A stretch of 7,965 nucleotides of DNA from an uncultured Candidatus Melainabacteria bacterium (GTDB lineage: Bacteria; Cyanobacteriota; Vampirovibrionia; Gastranaerophilales; Gastranaerophilaceae): the NCBI GenBank assembly GCA_934675695.1, contig CAKURN010000056.1, forward strand, positions 1 through 7,965, given 5' to 3'. The translations under genes and the position numbers were made by a program. Under the pieces are notes generated by a model that had not been told where the DNA came from, ran no database searches, and was given only the letters and a program-made list of their open reading frames with translations. Below are positions 6,059 through 7,965 of this stretch, in pieces (position 1 is the first letter of the stretch; every line of letters begins with the position of its first letter).

Positions 6059-7965
6059 ATGACAAACAAATGCTCAAATTGTGGTTTTGAATACGGTGAA
6101 TTTGATGTATATTGTGCAAGATGCGGACACAAAATAGACAAACAAAAAGACTTTCAATCAACTGCTCAAGAAGTCTATGACAATTTTATAAACAATACCG
6201 AATTTAACAACGAAACAAATGCAAAGGCTTTTGAATTTTTTTCAAAAAGAAAAGAATACCAAGCAAATATCTTTGATGCATTTTCTGTAATGTTCATTGT
6301 GAGCATTGTTTTAACTGTATTAGTATTTATGTTGTCAAACAAACAAACAGAAACTAGACAATATCTCCAATACAAAAACTACATCGCAAAACCGTCCTTG
6401 ATACCAATATTAGAAAATTCCGACACAATCGAAAATTTTAGTAAAAACATTTCTGACAACGAATATTTCTTAAAACTATATTTAAAATACTCAAAAGATG
6501 ACAATGAAAAAAAAGAACAAATTTTTTCATACTATATAAATGAATTATCTAAATTCAAAAATATAACAAATGAATACTTATTGAGTGAAAAACACCCTGA
6601 GTGCCAAAAAATATCTGATATAAATACAGAAAAAAAATGTAGTAGCTATTTTAACAAACAGTTGAGAAACACTGGAGTAAAAGCATATTCATACAAAAAC
6701 ACTATATTTTTGTATCCAAATAAAAAATTAATCGCAAAAAAATACTCAAAATTAGTTTCACCTTCAATGAAAGACTTTTTAAAATTAGAAGCAAAATACA
6801 ACGAGCCGACTTCTTATGATGGTATTTTGATGCAAAAACCAATAAAATTGACAAACAAAATCGGTAAATATGAAGTTTATTACAATAATCAAACTGATCT
6901 TATGATTAAAAAAATTCTTGAAAGAATTTTGTATAACGACACAAAACAGCTACTGTTTGCAAGAAATATCTATGCAACAACTACTCAAGAAATGCAACCG
7001 GCGTTTAAAAAATCATTTAATAACTACATTAGATTATACAAATATTCTCCTTTATCGTCTTTGTTTTTAAGTTATTTAGATAAGCAAAAAGCATATACAG
7101 ATGAAAACTTCTTAAAAGACTACCCATACAAAATTTTTGAAGAAACATTTGATGATAATGTTGAAAATACTACTTTTAAAGATATTTTTTCTCAACTAAG
7201 AAAAAATATCGCATCAACCACTCCAAATGCTGAATTTGCTTATGCTTACAGTTTGTCTGATACAAAATGGCAAAAATTCAAACAAGGAATGGAACTTGGA
7301 AACAACAACTACATCATTTCTTATCCTGATGAAAATAACAACGTTACGATATACAATTTTGCATATTCTCCAATTCAAGAATTGAATATTCAAAGCAATT
7401 CGTCTTTGTTTATTAATTCTAACCAAATATATATCTACAACTATGACAAATTATCTATTGCAAAAATTACATTCAATGGAAAATTATTTAACACAAAAAC
7501 GCTTAATTTAGCTGACGTTACATCGATTTTCCCCGGAATTAATGTAATAAATATCGATTCAACAAACGGTTATGATATTTATATTGAAAAAGAAAACAAA
7601 AATGCAAGTTTCATTATACTCTCAAGATACGCTCAAGGACTAAAGGACTATGAGCTATCACCTCTAAAAGAAGAAATAAAAACTTTAGCACTATCTAATA
7701 TGTTTTCTGTAGATACAAATGAAGAAGTGGTTGTATCTTTCCACGACAAATCTCTCCCAAAAGAAGAAACATCGGAACAAAACCCAACATACAAAATACA
7801 TATTTCGACTATAGGACAGCCAAAATCTTATCACAAAACCCAAAAAACAGATTTTACCGAAGAAAAAGTCCAAGAGCCTGTTGATGATTATGATGAAACA
7901 GAGCCACACAAACCAACTATAAAACCAAAAATCAACACTCTAGAAAAAGATGCTCTTATTCTTCC
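6059..7965 (+). CDS. Zinc-ribbon, single-pass membrane protein of unknown function, C-terminus cut by window edge
   Basis: An open frame of 635 codons plus two bases runs to the right edge with no stop. Residues 1-25 form a zinc ribbon: C5-x2-C8-x10-C19-x2-C22 in CSNCGFEYGEFDVYCARCGH. A basic, mainly polar linker follows, then one membrane segment (about 74-92, AFSVMFIVSIVLTVLVFML). The remaining 540 or more residues should be extracytoplasmic if the ribbon is inside. They contain a helical, Lys/Tyr-rich part (about 110-380), a part resembling repeated beta strands (about 400-590, with runs such as NQIYIYNYDKL and GYDIYIEKENK) and an acidic, Pro-rich linker from about 600 that suggests another domain beyond the edge. 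The only other cysteines are C182 and C194. The ribbon-TM-exterior plan resembles that of TcaA/YvbJ-type proteins, but I see no sequence match and do not assign a family. Asn and Tyr codons end in C more often than in the preceding gene. Confidence 0.75.
   Translation, partial: MTNKCSNCGFEYGEFDVYCARCGHKIDKQKDFQSTAQEVYDNFINNTEFNNETNAKAFEFFSKRKEYQANIFDAFSVMFIVSIVLTVLVFMLSNKQTETRQYLQYKNYIAKPSLIPILENSDTIENFSKNISDNEYFLKLYLKYSKDDNEKKEQIFSYYINELSKFKNITNEYLLSEKHPECQKISDINTEKKCSSYFNKQLRNTGVKAYSYKNTIFLYPNKKLIAKKYSKLVSPSMKDFLKLEAKYNEPTSYDGILMQKPIKLTNKIGKYEVYYNNQTDLMIKKILERILYNDTKQLLFARNIYATTTQEMQPAFKKSFNNYIRLYKYSPLSSLFLSYLDKQKAYTDENFLKDYPYKIFEETFDDNVENTTFKDIFSQLRKNIASTTPNAEFAYAYSLSDTKWQKFKQGMELGNNNYIISYPDENNNVTIYNFAYSPIQELNIQSNSSLFINSNQIYIYNYDKLSIAKITFNGKLFNTKTLNLADVTSIFPGINVINIDSTNGYDIYIEKENKNASFIILSRYAQGLKDYELSPLKEEIKTLALSNMFSVDTNEEVVVSFHDKSLPKEETSEQNPTYKIHISTIGQPKSYHKTQKTDFTEEKVQEPVDDYDETEPHKPTIKPKINTLEKDALIL

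Noticed and set aside
7214..7909. Minus-strand open frames near the right edge
   Set aside because: They are opposite the continuous zinc-ribbon protein frame and show only the residue bias expected of antisense AT-rich DNA.
1..7965. CRISPR arrays, insertion sequences, tRNA/rRNA genes, riboswitches
   Set aside because: No direct-repeat arrays, inverted-repeat termini, transposase motifs or conserved RNA signatures were seen, and the gaps are too short to hold them.

Overview
The window is AT-rich DNA from a compact bacterial genome: A/T-ending codons dominate, gaps are very short, there is no sign of phage, IS or CRISPR sequence, and the standard genetic code fits (TGG for Trp, TAA/TAG stops). 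The PlsY signature GSGSTGATNV and its GGKSVA motif resemble cyanobacterial-type PlsY as I recall it. With the low GC, Lys/Asn/Ile-rich proteins and an envelope-protein cluster, this points tentatively to a non-photosynthetic relative of cyanobacteria such as Gastranaerophilales (Melainabacteria/Vampirovibrionia). That placement is inference and only moderately supported.

Layout: (1) 1-681, minus: a multi-membrane Bax inhibitor-1/YccA-like protein whose C-terminus is cut by the left edge. (2) 741-3254, plus: coaE (dephospho-CoA kinase), der (double GTPase for ribosome assembly) and plsY (acyl-phosphate glycerol-3-phosphate acyltransferase), a housekeeping cluster. (3) 3256-4236, minus: a short RmuC-family protein, tail-to-tail with plsY with one base between the stop codons. 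(4) 4316-7965, plus: a tightly packed three-gene operon made of a small exported protein, a diverged FAD-dependent oxidoreductase (14-bp overlap) and a large zinc-ribbon/single-TM protein (2-bp gap) that runs off the right edge. Genes cover almost everything; no gap exceeds about 80 bases.

Regulation is the most legible unusual layer. Both divergent gaps (682-740 and 4237-4315) hold face-to-face promoters that physically overlap. In the second, one palindromic TTGCAA can serve as the -35 element for both directions. coaE and der each have a -10-like hexamer ending exactly six bases before the ATG and no Shine-Dalgarno, so both may be transcribed as leaderless mRNAs, while the Bax-like gene, plsY, rmuC and the zinc-ribbon gene carry clear Shine-Dalgarno sequences.

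The best candidate for an undescribed system is the 4316-7965 operon. It joins an exported small protein, a flavoprotein of the UDP-galactopyranose-mutase/protoporphyrinogen-oxidase-like superfamily, and a membrane-tethered protein with a cytoplasmic zinc ribbon and a large probable extracytoplasmic domain. Its function cannot be read from sequence alone; a cell-envelope role is the most economical guess.
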